A stretch of 15,814 nucleotides of DNA from assembly GCA_964458805.1 (NCBI GenBank), contig CAYWKH010000050.1:1-15814 (forward strand). The letters run 5' to 3'. This document shows positions 1 through 6,950 of the stretch, one piece after another. The notes beneath the pieces are model-generated. The model saw nothing but the letters and a program-made list of their open reading frames with translations, was not told where the DNA came from and did not search any database. Both the position numbers and the translations under genes were made by a program. Source of the stretch: JAAYLU01 sp964458805 (GTDB lineage Bacteria > Synergistota > Synergistia > Synergistales > Aminobacteriaceae). Within the stretch, counting starts at the first letter, position 1. Each line of letters starts with the position of its first letter.

Positions 1-167
1 CGAGGATGGGGTGCTTCGCGGTGGAGTCGCTGCTCCAGGGGAAGTCGGGCGTGATGACCGGCTCCGTGTGCGGCAGGATGGAGCTCTGCCCGATCGAGGA
101 CGCCTGGCGGATAAAGAAGGAGCTGAACCCGGAGCTGCTGGCCCTGGTCGACAAGCTGGGGGTCTGA
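1..167 (+). CDS. pfkA: 6-phosphofructokinase, C-terminal end (partial)
   Basis: The window opens inside an open frame (codons from base 3) that ends at TGA 165-167, leaving 54 C-terminal residues. They read G-C-F-A-V-E-S-L-L-Q-G-K-S-G-V-M-T-G, matching the late segment of ATP-type phosphofructokinases (a hydrophobic helix, then L-L-x-G-K-x-G-x-M-x-G), followed by a PIEDAW and KKELNPELL tail. The family phosphorylates fructose 6-phosphate in glycolysis. The active site lies upstream of the window, so neither the phosphoryl donor (ATP or pyrophosphate) nor completeness can be judged. The stop lies one base before the next start codon, so the two genes are probably cotranscribed. The family call rests on a short remembered C-terminal pattern and is moderate in certainty. 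Confidence 0.7.
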   Translation, partial: RMGCFAVESLLQGKSGVMTGSVCGRMELCPIEDAWRIKKELNPELLALVDKLGV

Positions 168-168
168 C

Positions 169-1017
169 ATGGACGTCTTCGACCTCGTGCGCCGGGAGAT
201 CGGCTCGGACAGGTCGGGGAGGGGCGTCGGGAAGCTGCTGCGCGCCGGACACCTCCGGTCGGCCCTGGACCTCCTCGAAGGCGCGTCCTCCGCGGCTCTG
301 GTCACGGGTTTCTTCGTCCCGGCCGCCGGCGCCCCGGAGACGGACGGGCCGGGGGGCGCCGTGGCGCTAGGCAGGGCCATGGCGCGCCTGAGCAAGGAGG
401 TGCTGATCTACACGGACTCCATGTGTCTCTCCGCGGTGACGGCCTGCTCGCGTTCGGCGGGGGGGCCCGAGGTGCGCCCGGCCGAGACCGGCGCGGAGGT
501 CATGGAGGCGTCGCCGTCGCTGCTGGTGTTCATCGAGAGGCTCGGCCGCGCCGCCGACGGGGGATACTACAACATGCGCTCGGAGGACATCTCCGGCTTC
601 ACTCCGTCTCTGGACGAGGCAGCCTGTGCGGCGACGGCCGCCGGCGTTCCGGTGGTAGCGGTCGGCGACGGAGGCAACGAGGCCGGGATGGGGAACTTCC
701 ACGCGGAGCTCTCCCTGGCCCTGCCGGGCTACGCCGGGTGCCTGTCGGTGGTGCGCTCCACCGCGGCCGTGCCGGCGGACGTTTCCGACTGGGGCGGATA
801 TGCCCTGGCCGCGCTGCTGTCCATCTCAGCAGGGAGGTGGGTGGGGGCCGCGGAGGAGGATGTCGACGCGATGCTCGCCGCGCTCGTCGGCGCGGGGGCG
901 GTGGACGGGGTTACCCGCCTGGGCGAGCCCACCGTCGACGGCTTCGGCGCGCATGTCCACCGGGACGTGGTCGTGTCTCTCAGGCGCATCGTCGAGGGCG
1001 CCGCGCCGACGGATTGA
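169..1017 (+). CDS. DUF4392 / D-glutamate cyclase-like protein
   Basis: A 282-residue protein with no signal peptide, so probably cytoplasmic. Two hallmarks of the DUF4392 (D-glutamate cyclase C-terminal) family are visible: T-G-F-F-V-P with A-P-E-T-D-G-P at about residues 46-61, and G-D-G-G-N-E-A-G-M-G-N at 166-176. The eukaryotic relative DGLUCY turns D-glutamate into 5-oxo-D-proline, so a role in D-amino-acid or pyroglutamate metabolism is plausible but inferred. The length suits a standalone bacterial member. The ATG lies one base after the upstream stop, with only a weak purine stretch ahead, so translation is probably coupled to the pfk-like gene. A carbohydrate kinase beside this family is odd functionally and may only reflect shared transcription. 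Confidence 0.8.
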   Translation: MDVFDLVRREIGSDRSGRGVGKLLRAGHLRSALDLLEGASSAALVTGFFVPAAGAPETDGPGGAVALGRAMARLSKEVLIYTDSMCLSAVTACSRSAGGPEVRPAETGAEVMEASPSLLVFIERLGRAADGGYYNMRSEDISGFTPSLDEAACAATAAGVPVVAVGDGGNEAGMGNFHAELSLALPGYAGCLSVVRSTAAVPADVSDWGGYALAALLSISAGRWVGAAEEDVDAMLAALVGAGAVDGVTRLGEPTVDGFGAHVHRDVVVSLRRIVEGAAPTD

Positions 1018-1068
1018 GTCGGCAGGAGGCGCGCCGGGCGCGAGAAGCGATTGCGGGCGGATTTCCAC

Positions 1069-1097
1069 TTGCCTGGAGGCCGCGTTCGTGGTAGAGT
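1069..1097 (+). promoter_or_regulatory. candidate sigma-70-type promoter
   Basis: TTGCCT at 1069-1074 and TAGAGT at 1092-1097 are separated by exactly 17 bases. Each box matches 4 of 6 consensus bases. It begins 51 bases after the DUF4392 stop. The same style (TTGCCG-17-TAGAAT) occurs before greA on the other strand. A transcript would start near 1104 and carry a leader of about 120 bases to the 1228 start. Confidence 0.4.
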
Positions 1098-1156
1098 GTT
1101 TGCCGCCGGGGACTGCCCGGGCGATCTCGGCCTTCCGCGGTGCGCGGAGTCCGGGC

Positions 1157-1191
1157 GAGGGGTCTTGCTCCCCTCCCGCGCTTGTCTTTTT
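1157..1191 (+). terminator. weak hairpin plus T-rich tract
   Basis: GAGGGG (1157-1162) pairs perfectly with CCCCTC (1170-1175) around a 7-base loop. Two more G-C pairs are possible with a bulged C. A T-rich tract (1182-1191) begins about 6 bases after the stem, further than in a canonical intrinsic terminator. It could end the pfk/DUF4392 transcript, attenuate transcripts from the 1069 promoter, or be only leader structure. Confidence 0.3.
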
Positions 1192-1211
1192 CCCGGGGCG
1201 GTGGTTATAAT
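1182..1211 (+). promoter_or_regulatory. candidate promoter with perfect TATAAT
   Basis: TTGTCT at 1182-1187 and a perfect TATAAT at 1206-1211 are 18 bases apart. The ATG at 1210 lies inside this -10 box, so a transcript starting here, near 1218, could not use it. That transcript would begin only about 10 bases before the ATG at 1228 and would be nearly leaderless. Confidence 0.45.
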
Positions 1212-1215
1212 GTCC

Positions 1216-1220
1216 AGGAG
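1216..1220 (+). promoter_or_regulatory. Shine-Dalgarno AGGAG that decides the 1228 start
   Basis: AGGAG ends 7 bases before ATG 1228, an ideal spacing. The in-frame ATG at 1210 has no such site upstream and lies in a TATAAT box. Confidence 0.6.
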
Positions 1221-1227
1221 CAGCCGG

Positions 1228-1656
1228 ATGTTTCTCATCATGGTGGGATTCGCCGTCATAGTCCTGATCGCGGCTTCATTCTGCGCGATCAGGTCGAGGA
1301 AGGCCGCGGGTTCCTTCGAGATCCACAATATCGTGGTCTGCGACGAGGTCGACGGCGATATGAGGCCGGTCGGAACGGCCTCTGCTTTCTCTTATGGCAC
1401 GCGCCAGCTCTGCCTGTGGTTCGACTACTCCAGGGCGGGCGACGGTGAGAATCTAAGGGTCCGCTGGTACTTCCGCGGGCGTCCGGTGCAGTCGCAGGAG
1501 GTCGTGCTGGAGCCGGGGGGCGGGGCGAAGGCTTTTTGTCTTCTGCTGGAGGACGGGTCGCCCCTGCCGACGGGGCCCTACTCGGTCAGGATATCCCTGT
1601 TCGACAGGGTGTTCTCCAATACTTTATTCGAGATATCGGATCAACCCGGTTTGTGA
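1228..1656 (+). CDS. small membrane-anchored protein of unknown function
   Basis: I do not recognise a family. From ATG 1228 the product is 142 residues. It opens with a strongly hydrophobic segment (M-F-L-I-M-V-G-F-A-V-I-V-L-I) of about 20 residues followed by R-S-R-K, as in an uncleaved anchor or signal segment with the rest outside the membrane. The remainder looks beta-rich and includes W-Y-F-R-G-R-P and a P-T-G-P-Y-S-V-R-I segment, reminiscent of a small immunoglobulin-like or accessory fold; this is impression only. The in-frame ATG at 1210 would add six residues but lies in a -10-like box, so I prefer 1228 with its AGGAG. The gene stands alone between a regulatory intergenic region and rho. 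Confidence 0.7.
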   Translation: MFLIMVGFAVIVLIAASFCAIRSRKAAGSFEIHNIVVCDEVDGDMRPVGTASAFSYGTRQLCLWFDYSRAGDGENLRVRWYFRGRPVQSQEVVLEPGGGAKAFCLLLEDGSPLPTGPYSVRISLFDRVFSNTLFEISDQPGL

Positions 1657-1732
1657 ACAAGTATGAACCAGGCGTTTCGCGGCGGAGACAACCGCATGAT
1701 TCCCGTCCGGCGCGGCGCGTTTCAGGAAGGAG

Positions 1733-1840
1733 ATGTTCTTGTACGTGTTTCCCATTGTCATGATCTTAAAAATTACGCAATACCCCTCCTCGGGCGCCGA
1801 AGCCCGCGTGTCCCGGAGCCGGATAGATGGCGTCCGGTAA
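1733..1840 (+). CDS. possible rho leader ORF (35 or 33 codons)
   Basis: An AAGGAG (1727-1732) lies directly before ATG 1733 and 6 bases before an in-frame TTG at 1739, a good spacing for the latter. The frame runs to TAA 1838-1840, overlapping the rho start (1827) by 14 bases in another frame. The predicted peptide starts with hydrophobic residues (Y-V-F-P-I-V-M-I-L) and ends Arg-rich. No other gene explains this Shine-Dalgarno. E. coli rho is also preceded by a short leader ORF, rhoL, but no sequence similarity is claimed. The ORF may be chance; confidence is low. Confidence 0.3.
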   Translation: MFLYVFPIVMILKITQYPSSGAEARVSRSRIDGVR

Positions 1841-3200
1841 TCCCGTCTTAAACGAATCCGCGGAGAACGTGCCGGGCGTGGCCGTCCAGGAGTCGGCGCC
1901 GCAGCAGAGGGCGGAGGCCGAGGAGACTTCATCCAGGCTCCCCCCCAAACCGAGGCACGCGTACGGCTACCTTGCCGGCCTCCTCAACCCCGAGCTTCGC
2001 AAGATAGCGAAGGTGATGGGCGTGGTCGGTTTTTCCTCCCTGAGGAAGGACGACCTGATCATCGCCATCCTCAAGGCCCAGGCGGAGGAGCTGAACTACC
2101 GGTTCGGCGGGGGGACGCTGGAGGTGCTCCAGGAGGGTTACGGCTTCCTCAGGCCGAAGGGTCTGCTGCCCAGCGACAACGACGTGTACGTCTCGGCGTC
2201 GCAGGTTCGCCGGTTCGGCCTTCGCAACGGCGACGTCATCTGGGGGCTGGTGCGCCCCCCAAGGGACTCGGAGCACTACGAGGCGCTGCTCCGGGTGGAG
2301 ATGGTCAACTTCTCCGACCCCGAGGCCGCCCGCAGAAGGCCGCACTTCAGCTCCATCACCCCGATATTCCCGGACAGGAAGATAACCCTCGAGACCGACA
2401 TGAAGGAGATATCCACCCGCTTGGTGGACCTCTTCGCCCCGATCGGCATGGGGCAGAGGGCCCTGCTGGTATCCCCCCCCAAGGCGGGGAAGACCACCCT
2501 CCTCAAGAAGATAGCCAACGCGGTCACCACCAACTACCCGGACATAATAGTCATGGTCCTCCTCATCGACGAGCGCCCGGAGGAGGTCACCGACATGTCC
2601 AGGTCCGTGGACGGGGAGATAATCGCCTCCACCTTCGACCGGCCGTCGGACGAGCACCTGAGGGTGGCCAACCTGGCCCTCGAGAAGGCCAAGCGCCTCG
2701 TGGAGATGGGCAAGGACGTGGTCCTCCTGCTCGACTCCATAACGAGGCTCGCCAGGGCGTCGAACCTGGTGGTCCCCCCGTCGGGCAGGACCCTGTCGGG
2801 CGGCATGGACCCGGCCGCGCTCTACTTCCCCAAGCGCTTTTTCGGGGCGGCACGGAACATCGAGGAGGGCGGCAGCCTGACGATAATCGGCACCGCCCTG
2901 GTGGACACCGGCAGCAGGATGGACGAGGTCATCTACGAGGAGTTCAAGGGGACCGGCAACATGGAGCTTCACCTGTCAAGAAAATTATCCGAGCAGCGCA
3001 TATTCCCGGCCATCGACATCGTCAAGTCCGGGACGAGGCACGAGGAGCTCCTGTTCGACGAGGACGAGCTCAGCCGGCTGTGGCTGCTGAGGCGAAGGAT
3101 AGTGAACGTCGACGAGTCGGGGGCGCTGAACCTGATAATCGACAAGCTGAAACAGTCGCCCACGAACAGGGACTTCCTGTCGACGATCAAGAAAGGGTAG
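1827..3200 (+). CDS. rho: transcription termination factor Rho
   Basis: A 457-residue homohexameric RNA-dependent ATPase/helicase that ends transcription of untranslated RNA. After a low-complexity N-terminal stretch of about 45 residues come the Rho N-terminal helix bundle (about 48-90) and the cold-shock RNA-binding domain with G-Y-G-F-L-R. The ATPase core has Walker A P-P-K-A-G-K-T (217-223, catalytic-loop Lys222) and Walker B V-V-L-L-L-D (Asp303). L-L-I-D-E-R-P-E-E-V-T-D-M, L-D-S-I-T-R-L-A-R-A and E-E-F-K-G-T-G-N-M-E are intact; these carry the residues contacted by bicyclomycin in E. coli Rho. GGAG 8 bases upstream supports ATG 1827. The gene probably has its own leader (1657-1826), which includes an AT-rich patch near 1755-1782 but no convincing box pair. 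Confidence 0.98.
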   Translation: MASGNPVLNESAENVPGVAVQESAPQQRAEAEETSSRLPPKPRHAYGYLAGLLNPELRKIAKVMGVVGFSSLRKDDLIIAILKAQAEELNYRFGGGTLEVLQEGYGFLRPKGLLPSDNDVYVSASQVRRFGLRNGDVIWGLVRPPRDSEHYEALLRVEMVNFSDPEAARRRPHFSSITPIFPDRKITLETDMKEISTRLVDLFAPIGMGQRALLVSPPKAGKTTLLKKIANAVTTNYPDIIVMVLLIDERPEEVTDMSRSVDGEIIASTFDRPSDEHLRVANLALEKAKRLVEMGKDVVLLLDSITRLARASNLVVPPSGRTLSGGMDPAALYFPKRFFGAARNIEEGGSLTIIGTALVDTGSRMDEVIYEEFKGTGNMELHLSRKLSEQRIFPAIDIVKSGTRHEELLFDEDELSRLWLLRRRIVNVDESGALNLIIDKLKQSPTNRDFLSTIKKG

Positions 3201-3209
3201 GCTGTACTC

Positions 3210-3255
3210 CGCCCCGCGCATGCCGCGGAACCGCCGGCGCCGGGGCGAGACTTTT
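3210..3255 (+). terminator. candidate terminator after rho
   Basis: CGCCCCG (3210-3216) pairs with CGGGGCG (3241-3247), enclosing a GC-rich 24-base loop that can fold further. A short TTTT follows at 3252-3255. The stem is strong but the T-tract is short and offset, so it may need a factor. The rest of the gap to 3387 holds purine-rich repeats of GTTGAGGA/ATTGAGGA type and no clear promoter. Confidence 0.35.
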
Positions 3256-3387
3256 CGCAGACGGAGGAGGTTGAGGAGATTGAGGAAGCTTCACTCTCCC
3301 TCGCCCTTCGGGGTAGGCAACAGAAAGGCTTCGCGCAGAAAGAGGGTTTACACTTCCCTCGGCGGAGGACTCCAGAGCTGCTTCAGG

Positions 3388-5181
3388 ATGGGTCGTTTCA
3401 GCTGTTTTATCGTTATTTTTTTGATGCTGGGCGCGGCGGCGATCATCGCCGTCAGCGCGGAGGACAGGACTGTGGGGGCGGCCTGGGGCAACCTGGCCGA
3501 CTCGGCGGCGGGGGGGGAGTTCGTCCTTCCCTCGTCGGGATTCATAGTGGTGGAGATGTCGGATGTCTTCCTGGACGAGGAGGGGGAGGAGGCGGGCTTC
3601 GACGTGGCCTTCCTCAGGTCGGCCGTTGGAAGAAAGGGAGAGCCGAACCTGCTGCCCGTCGGTGCGACCCGGGCCGCTCGGAAGGAGGAGCGCGGAGAGG
3701 CGGACGAGGTTTGCACGGAGGCAGTGCTTCCCGCCCCTGAGTGCGCGCCCCTCCCGATGACGGATTTCAGCTGGTCGATCTCCGACAACTTCGGGGTGAC
3801 CGCCCCGCGGGTCTCGGTCCTGCAGCCCGAGAGTCCGGGATTCCCCGAGCACCTCGTGGAGAGGGGCGCCCAGTTCGGCGGCACCGGGCTGAGCACCGGC
3901 TTCGGCGTGTCCAGGATGACCGTGTTCCAGCCCAAGACCGCCAGGGGGCTCACCCTGGGCGACAGCTCGTTCTCCACGGTGAACGGGGCCCTGTTCGCGA
4001 ATTCGGGTGTCTCCTGTCTGCCTTCGTTCAAGGAGGTCGCGTGCGCGTCGGCCTCCGACTCGTCGGCGTCCGACTACGAGGCAGTCATACTGACCGCGGG
4101 GGAGGACGGCGGGAGGCCCCTGGCCGCCGAGGGCGATGACGCCGACGACGGCGACGTGCTTCTCGCGAAGGTCGACGTCATCTGGAAGGAGCACTACGTC
4201 AAGTCGGGCGAGACCCTGTCGGACATCGCCACGGCGCACGGCGTCCCGATGAGCGACATCGTCAAGGCCAACGAGCTTAAGAACGCGAACCGCCTGTCCG
4301 AGAAGCAGCTGCTGCTCATCCCCAACGACAGCTCCGCGGTGGAGTCCACCCTGGAGGAGGTCCTGACCAGGAAGGCGCGGCTGGTGGCCGTCCGCGAGAA
4401 GGTCCTTCCGATAAAGATAACCGCGTACGTGGTCGCGGACGGGGACAGCCTGTGGTCCATATCGAACTCCCAGAGCCTGGAGATCGACACTCTCATCGGC
4501 TGCAACGACCTGGCCAACATAAACAAGATCAGGCCGGGGGTGACCCTCAGGGTGCCCAACCAGGACGGCGTTTTCTACAAGGTGAAGAAGGACGACACCC
4601 TTGCCGCCATTGCCAAGAGGTACGCGATAACCGCCGACCGGATCAGGGAGGCCAACGGGGACGCTGTCAGCACCCTCGTCGCGGGCAAGGAGATATTCCT
4701 CCCGGGCGCCAGGCCGGAGAGGCCGGAGGCGCCCGCCAGGGCGGCCGGAACCGCTGCGCCGCAGAAGGGGGAGGCTGTCAAGGCGACGGGCGGGACGCGC
4801 AACTTCAAGTGGCCGGTCGTGGGCAAGATCAACAGCCCCTTCGGATGGAGGAGGCACCCGGTCACCCGCAGGCGCGACTTCCACACCGGGATAGACATAA
4901 AGGCCTCCCGCGGCAACCCGATTCACGCCTCCAGGGCGGGTGTCGTGGACTACTCCGGCTGGATGGGAGGCTACGGCAAGGTGGTCGTGATCAACCACGG
5001 GGACGGAAACTCCACCCTGTACGCCCACTGCAGCACCCTGTCGGTGAGCAAGGGGCAGAGGATCTCGCAGGGGCAGGTCGTGGCCAAGGTTGGCACCACC
5101 GGCAGGGCCACGGGGCCCCACCTGCACTTCGAGATACGCAAGGGGAACAACCCCGTCAACCCGCTGGGGTACCTGAAGTAG
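3388..5181 (+). CDS. secreted LysM / M23 peptidoglycan endopeptidase
   Basis: A 597-residue exported cell-wall hydrolase. ATG 3388 gives a clear signal peptide (hydrophobic core of F-I-V-I-F-L-M-L-G type, likely cut after V-S-A near residue 24). Upstream in-frame codons encode an implausible Arg-rich stretch. Residues about 25-265 form an acidic, unrecognised region. Three LysM peptidoglycan-binding repeats follow at about 269-312, 347-390 and 396-440, then the M23 domain from about 473. All zinc and catalytic residues are visible: H499 and D503 in H-T-G-I-D, H547 in Y-A-H, H578 and H580 in H-L-H-F-E. The family cuts peptide cross-links in the wall and is often tied to envelope division or remodelling. 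It stands as a single gene closed by the 5221 terminator. Confidence 0.93.
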   Translation: MGRFSCFIVIFLMLGAAAIIAVSAEDRTVGAAWGNLADSAAGGEFVLPSSGFIVVEMSDVFLDEEGEEAGFDVAFLRSAVGRKGEPNLLPVGATRAARKEERGEADEVCTEAVLPAPECAPLPMTDFSWSISDNFGVTAPRVSVLQPESPGFPEHLVERGAQFGGTGLSTGFGVSRMTVFQPKTARGLTLGDSSFSTVNGALFANSGVSCLPSFKEVACASASDSSASDYEAVILTAGEDGGRPLAAEGDDADDGDVLLAKVDVIWKEHYVKSGETLSDIATAHGVPMSDIVKANELKNANRLSEKQLLLIPNDSSAVESTLEEVLTRKARLVAVREKVLPIKITAYVVADGDSLWSISNSQSLEIDTLIGCNDLANINKIRPGVTLRVPNQDGVFYKVKKDDTLAAIAKRYAITADRIREANGDAVSTLVAGKEIFLPGARPERPEAPARAAGTAAPQKGEAVKATGGTRNFKWPVVGKINSPFGWRRHPVTRRRDFHTGIDIKASRGNPIHASRAGVVDYSGWMGGYGKVVVINHGDGNSTLYAHCSTLSVSKGQRISQGQVVAKVGTTGRATGPHLHFEIRKGNNPVNPLGYLK

Positions 5182-5220
5182 GCCCGGGGGGCGCGGGACG
5201 GGTTCGCCATTGAATAAAAC

Positions 5221-5253
5221 GGACCGGGGCAATCCCTGGTCCATCTTTTTTTT
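5221..5253 (+). terminator. strong intrinsic terminator
   Basis: Bases 5221-5242 form a 9-pair stem (GGACCGGGG with CCCTGGTCC, one G-U pair) closed by a CAAT tetraloop. A run of eight T follows at 5246-5253. It lies 40 bases after the M23 peptidase stop and separates that gene from pyrG. Confidence 0.9.
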
Positions 5254-5275
5254 ACCGTGCGCGGCAGTGTATAAT
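5247..5275 (+). promoter_or_regulatory. pyrG promoter, perfect -10
   Basis: A perfect TATAAT lies at 5270-5275, 37 bases before the preferred pyrG start. At 17-base spacing the -35 position is TTTTTT (5247-5252), part of the terminator's T-tract, so the -35 is poor. The predicted start near 5279-5282 falls in a GGG run. The leader is too short to hold an attenuator hairpin. Confidence 0.6.
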
Positions 5276-5298
5276 CACGGGTAATCTATCAGGGCTAC

Positions 5299-5303
5299 GG
5301 AGG
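5299..5303 (+). promoter_or_regulatory. Shine-Dalgarno GGAGG that decides the pyrG start
   Basis: GGAGG is directly adjacent to ATG 5304 but 9 bases before ATG 5313. This favours 5313, which gives the usual M-A-K-F-V-F-V-T-G-G N-terminus. Confidence 0.6.
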
Positions 5304-5312
5304 ATGAGTTCA

Positions 5313-6950
5313 ATGGCGAAGTTCGTGTTTGTCACCGGCGGGGTGGTCTCGTCGCTGGGCAAGGGAATCACCGCCGCGTCGCTGGGGGTGCTGCTGAAAA
5401 AAAGGGGGTTCCGGGTCTCGATAATCAAGCTGGACCCCTACCTGAACGTCGACGCGGGGACGATGAACCCCTTCCAGCACGGCGAGGTCTTCGTCACCGA
5501 CGACGGGGCCGAGACGGACCTCGACCTCGGGCACTACGAGCGGTTCATAGACGAGTCGCTGTGCGCGGACAACAACGTCACGACGGGGAAGATCTACTCG
5601 GCCGTGATCGCGAAGGAGCGGAGGGGCGACTACCTTGGCGGCACCGTGCAGGTGATCCCCCATATCACCAGCGAGATACAGGAGCGCATCCTGCGCACCG
5701 GCGAGAGGAGCGACATCGTGATCGCCGAGATAGGCGGCACGGTCGGGGACATAGAGGGGCTCCCCTTTCTTGAGGCGATCAGGCAGATGGCCTCAAGGGT
5801 CGGGCGCGACAACGTGCTGTACTGCCACGTGACATTGGTCCCGTGGCTCGAGGCTGCCCGCGAGCTGAAGACAAAGCCCACCCAGCACAGCGTGCAGGAG
5901 CTGAGGCGTATCGGCATCCTGCCGCAGATCCTGGTCTGCCGCTCCCACTACGAGATAGAGGACGAGATGCGGGACAAGATGGCCCTGTTCTGCAACGTCT
6001 CCCCCGGCTCGGTGATACAGGTGCTCGACGAGCCGACGATCTACAGGGTGCCGCTCAGCCTGTACGAGCAGAAGTTCGACTCGCTGGTGTTAAGCGGGCT
6101 TTCGCTCGAATCCCCGAGGGAGCCCGATCTGTCGGACTGGCGCAGGGTGGCGGACGGCTTCTGCTCGCCCGGCGGAGAGGTAGAGATCGTGATGGTTGGC
6201 AAGTACACCAATCACAAGGATGCCTACCTGAGCGTCACCGAGTCCCTGCACCACGCCGGCATCCACCACGATACGAGGGTGAAGATCCGCTCGGTGGAGT
6301 CCGAGGCGATTGAGGAGCACGGCGCCGCCGCTATCCTGGAGGGTGCCAACGGCATCCTGGTGCCGGGCGGCTTCGGGTCGCGCGGGATCGAGGGCAAGAT
6401 CGCCGCGGCCCGCTACGCTCGCGAGAGGAAGATCCCCTTCCTCGGGCTGTGCCTCGGGATGCAGGCCGCGGTGGTGGAGTTCGCCCGCCACGTGTGCGGG
6501 CTCCCGGGCGCCCACAGCTCCGAGATAGACCCCGGCTGCGCCAACCCTGTGATACACTTGATGGAGGACCAGGCCAAGGTCGGGAACCTTGGGGGGACCA
6601 TGAGGCTTGGGGCCTTCCCCTGCACGCTGCTTCCCGGCAGCAGGGCGGCAGCGGCCTACGGCGTCGATCGCGTGGGCGAGCGCCACAGGCACAGGTACGA
6701 GTTCAACAACGACTACAGAAAACGACTGGAGGAGAGGGGCATGACGATCTCGGGCGTGTACGAGGAGAAAAACCTCGTGGAGATCGTCGAGCTCAAGGAT
6801 CACCCCTGGTTCGTCGGGGTCCAGTTTCACCCGGAGTTTCGCTCGCGCCCGGTCAAGCCCCATCCGCTGTTCATGGGCTTCATAGGAGCGGCGATCGAGC
6901 TTCGCAGGGCGGGATGCACCACTGTATGCAAGGAGGGAGAGGGGCAATGA
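5313..6950 (+). CDS. pyrG: CTP synthase
   Basis: A 545-residue glutamine-hydrolysing CTP synthase that makes CTP from UTP, the last step of de novo pyrimidine nucleotide synthesis. The N-terminal synthase domain shows F-V-T-G-G-V-V-S-S-L-G-K-G (P-loop) and L-D-P-Y-L-N-V-D-A-G-T-M. The C-terminal class I glutaminase has G-L-C-L-G-M-Q with nucleophile Cys380 and H-P-E with His506 and Glu508. Length matches the family. ATG 5304 would add three residues but leaves no Shine-Dalgarno spacing. Its stop overlaps the next start in ATGA (6947-6950), so this cytosolic enzyme is translationally coupled to an exported protein. Expression is probably from the TATAAT promoter at 5270. Confidence 0.97.
   Translation: MAKFVFVTGGVVSSLGKGITAASLGVLLKKRGFRVSIIKLDPYLNVDAGTMNPFQHGEVFVTDDGAETDLDLGHYERFIDESLCADNNVTTGKIYSAVIAKERRGDYLGGTVQVIPHITSEIQERILRTGERSDIVIAEIGGTVGDIEGLPFLEAIRQMASRVGRDNVLYCHVTLVPWLEAARELKTKPTQHSVQELRRIGILPQILVCRSHYEIEDEMRDKMALFCNVSPGSVIQVLDEPTIYRVPLSLYEQKFDSLVLSGLSLESPREPDLSDWRRVADGFCSPGGEVEIVMVGKYTNHKDAYLSVTESLHHAGIHHDTRVKIRSVESEAIEEHGAAAILEGANGILVPGGFGSRGIEGKIAAARYARERKIPFLGLCLGMQAAVVEFARHVCGLPGAHSSEIDPGCANPVIHLMEDQAKVGNLGGTMRLGAFPCTLLPGSRAAAAYGVDRVGERHRHRYEFNNDYRKRLEERGMTISGVYEEKNLVEIVELKDHPWFVGVQFHPEFRSRPVKPHPLFMGFIGAAIELRRAGCTTVCKEGEGQ

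Noticed and set aside
1051..1209. Extension of the 1228 gene upstream to 1051
   Set aside because: It runs through both promoter-like elements and hairpins and would place the hydrophobic anchor internally.
1624..1761. Minus-strand ORF upstream of rho beginning M-T-M-G-N-T-Y-K
   Set aside because: The peptide looks protein-like, but no Shine-Dalgarno or promoter precedes it and it crosses the end of the neighbouring gene.
3220..3387. Longer N-terminus for the M23 peptidase from ATG 3220
   Set aside because: It encodes an Arg-rich tract that would bury the signal peptide and overlaps the rho terminator-like stem.
3187..5244. 685-codon open frame on the minus strand
   Set aside because: It mirrors the M23 peptidase gene and has a Pro/Arg/Gly-rich composition with no domain or ribosome site. 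It is a high-GC antisense shadow.
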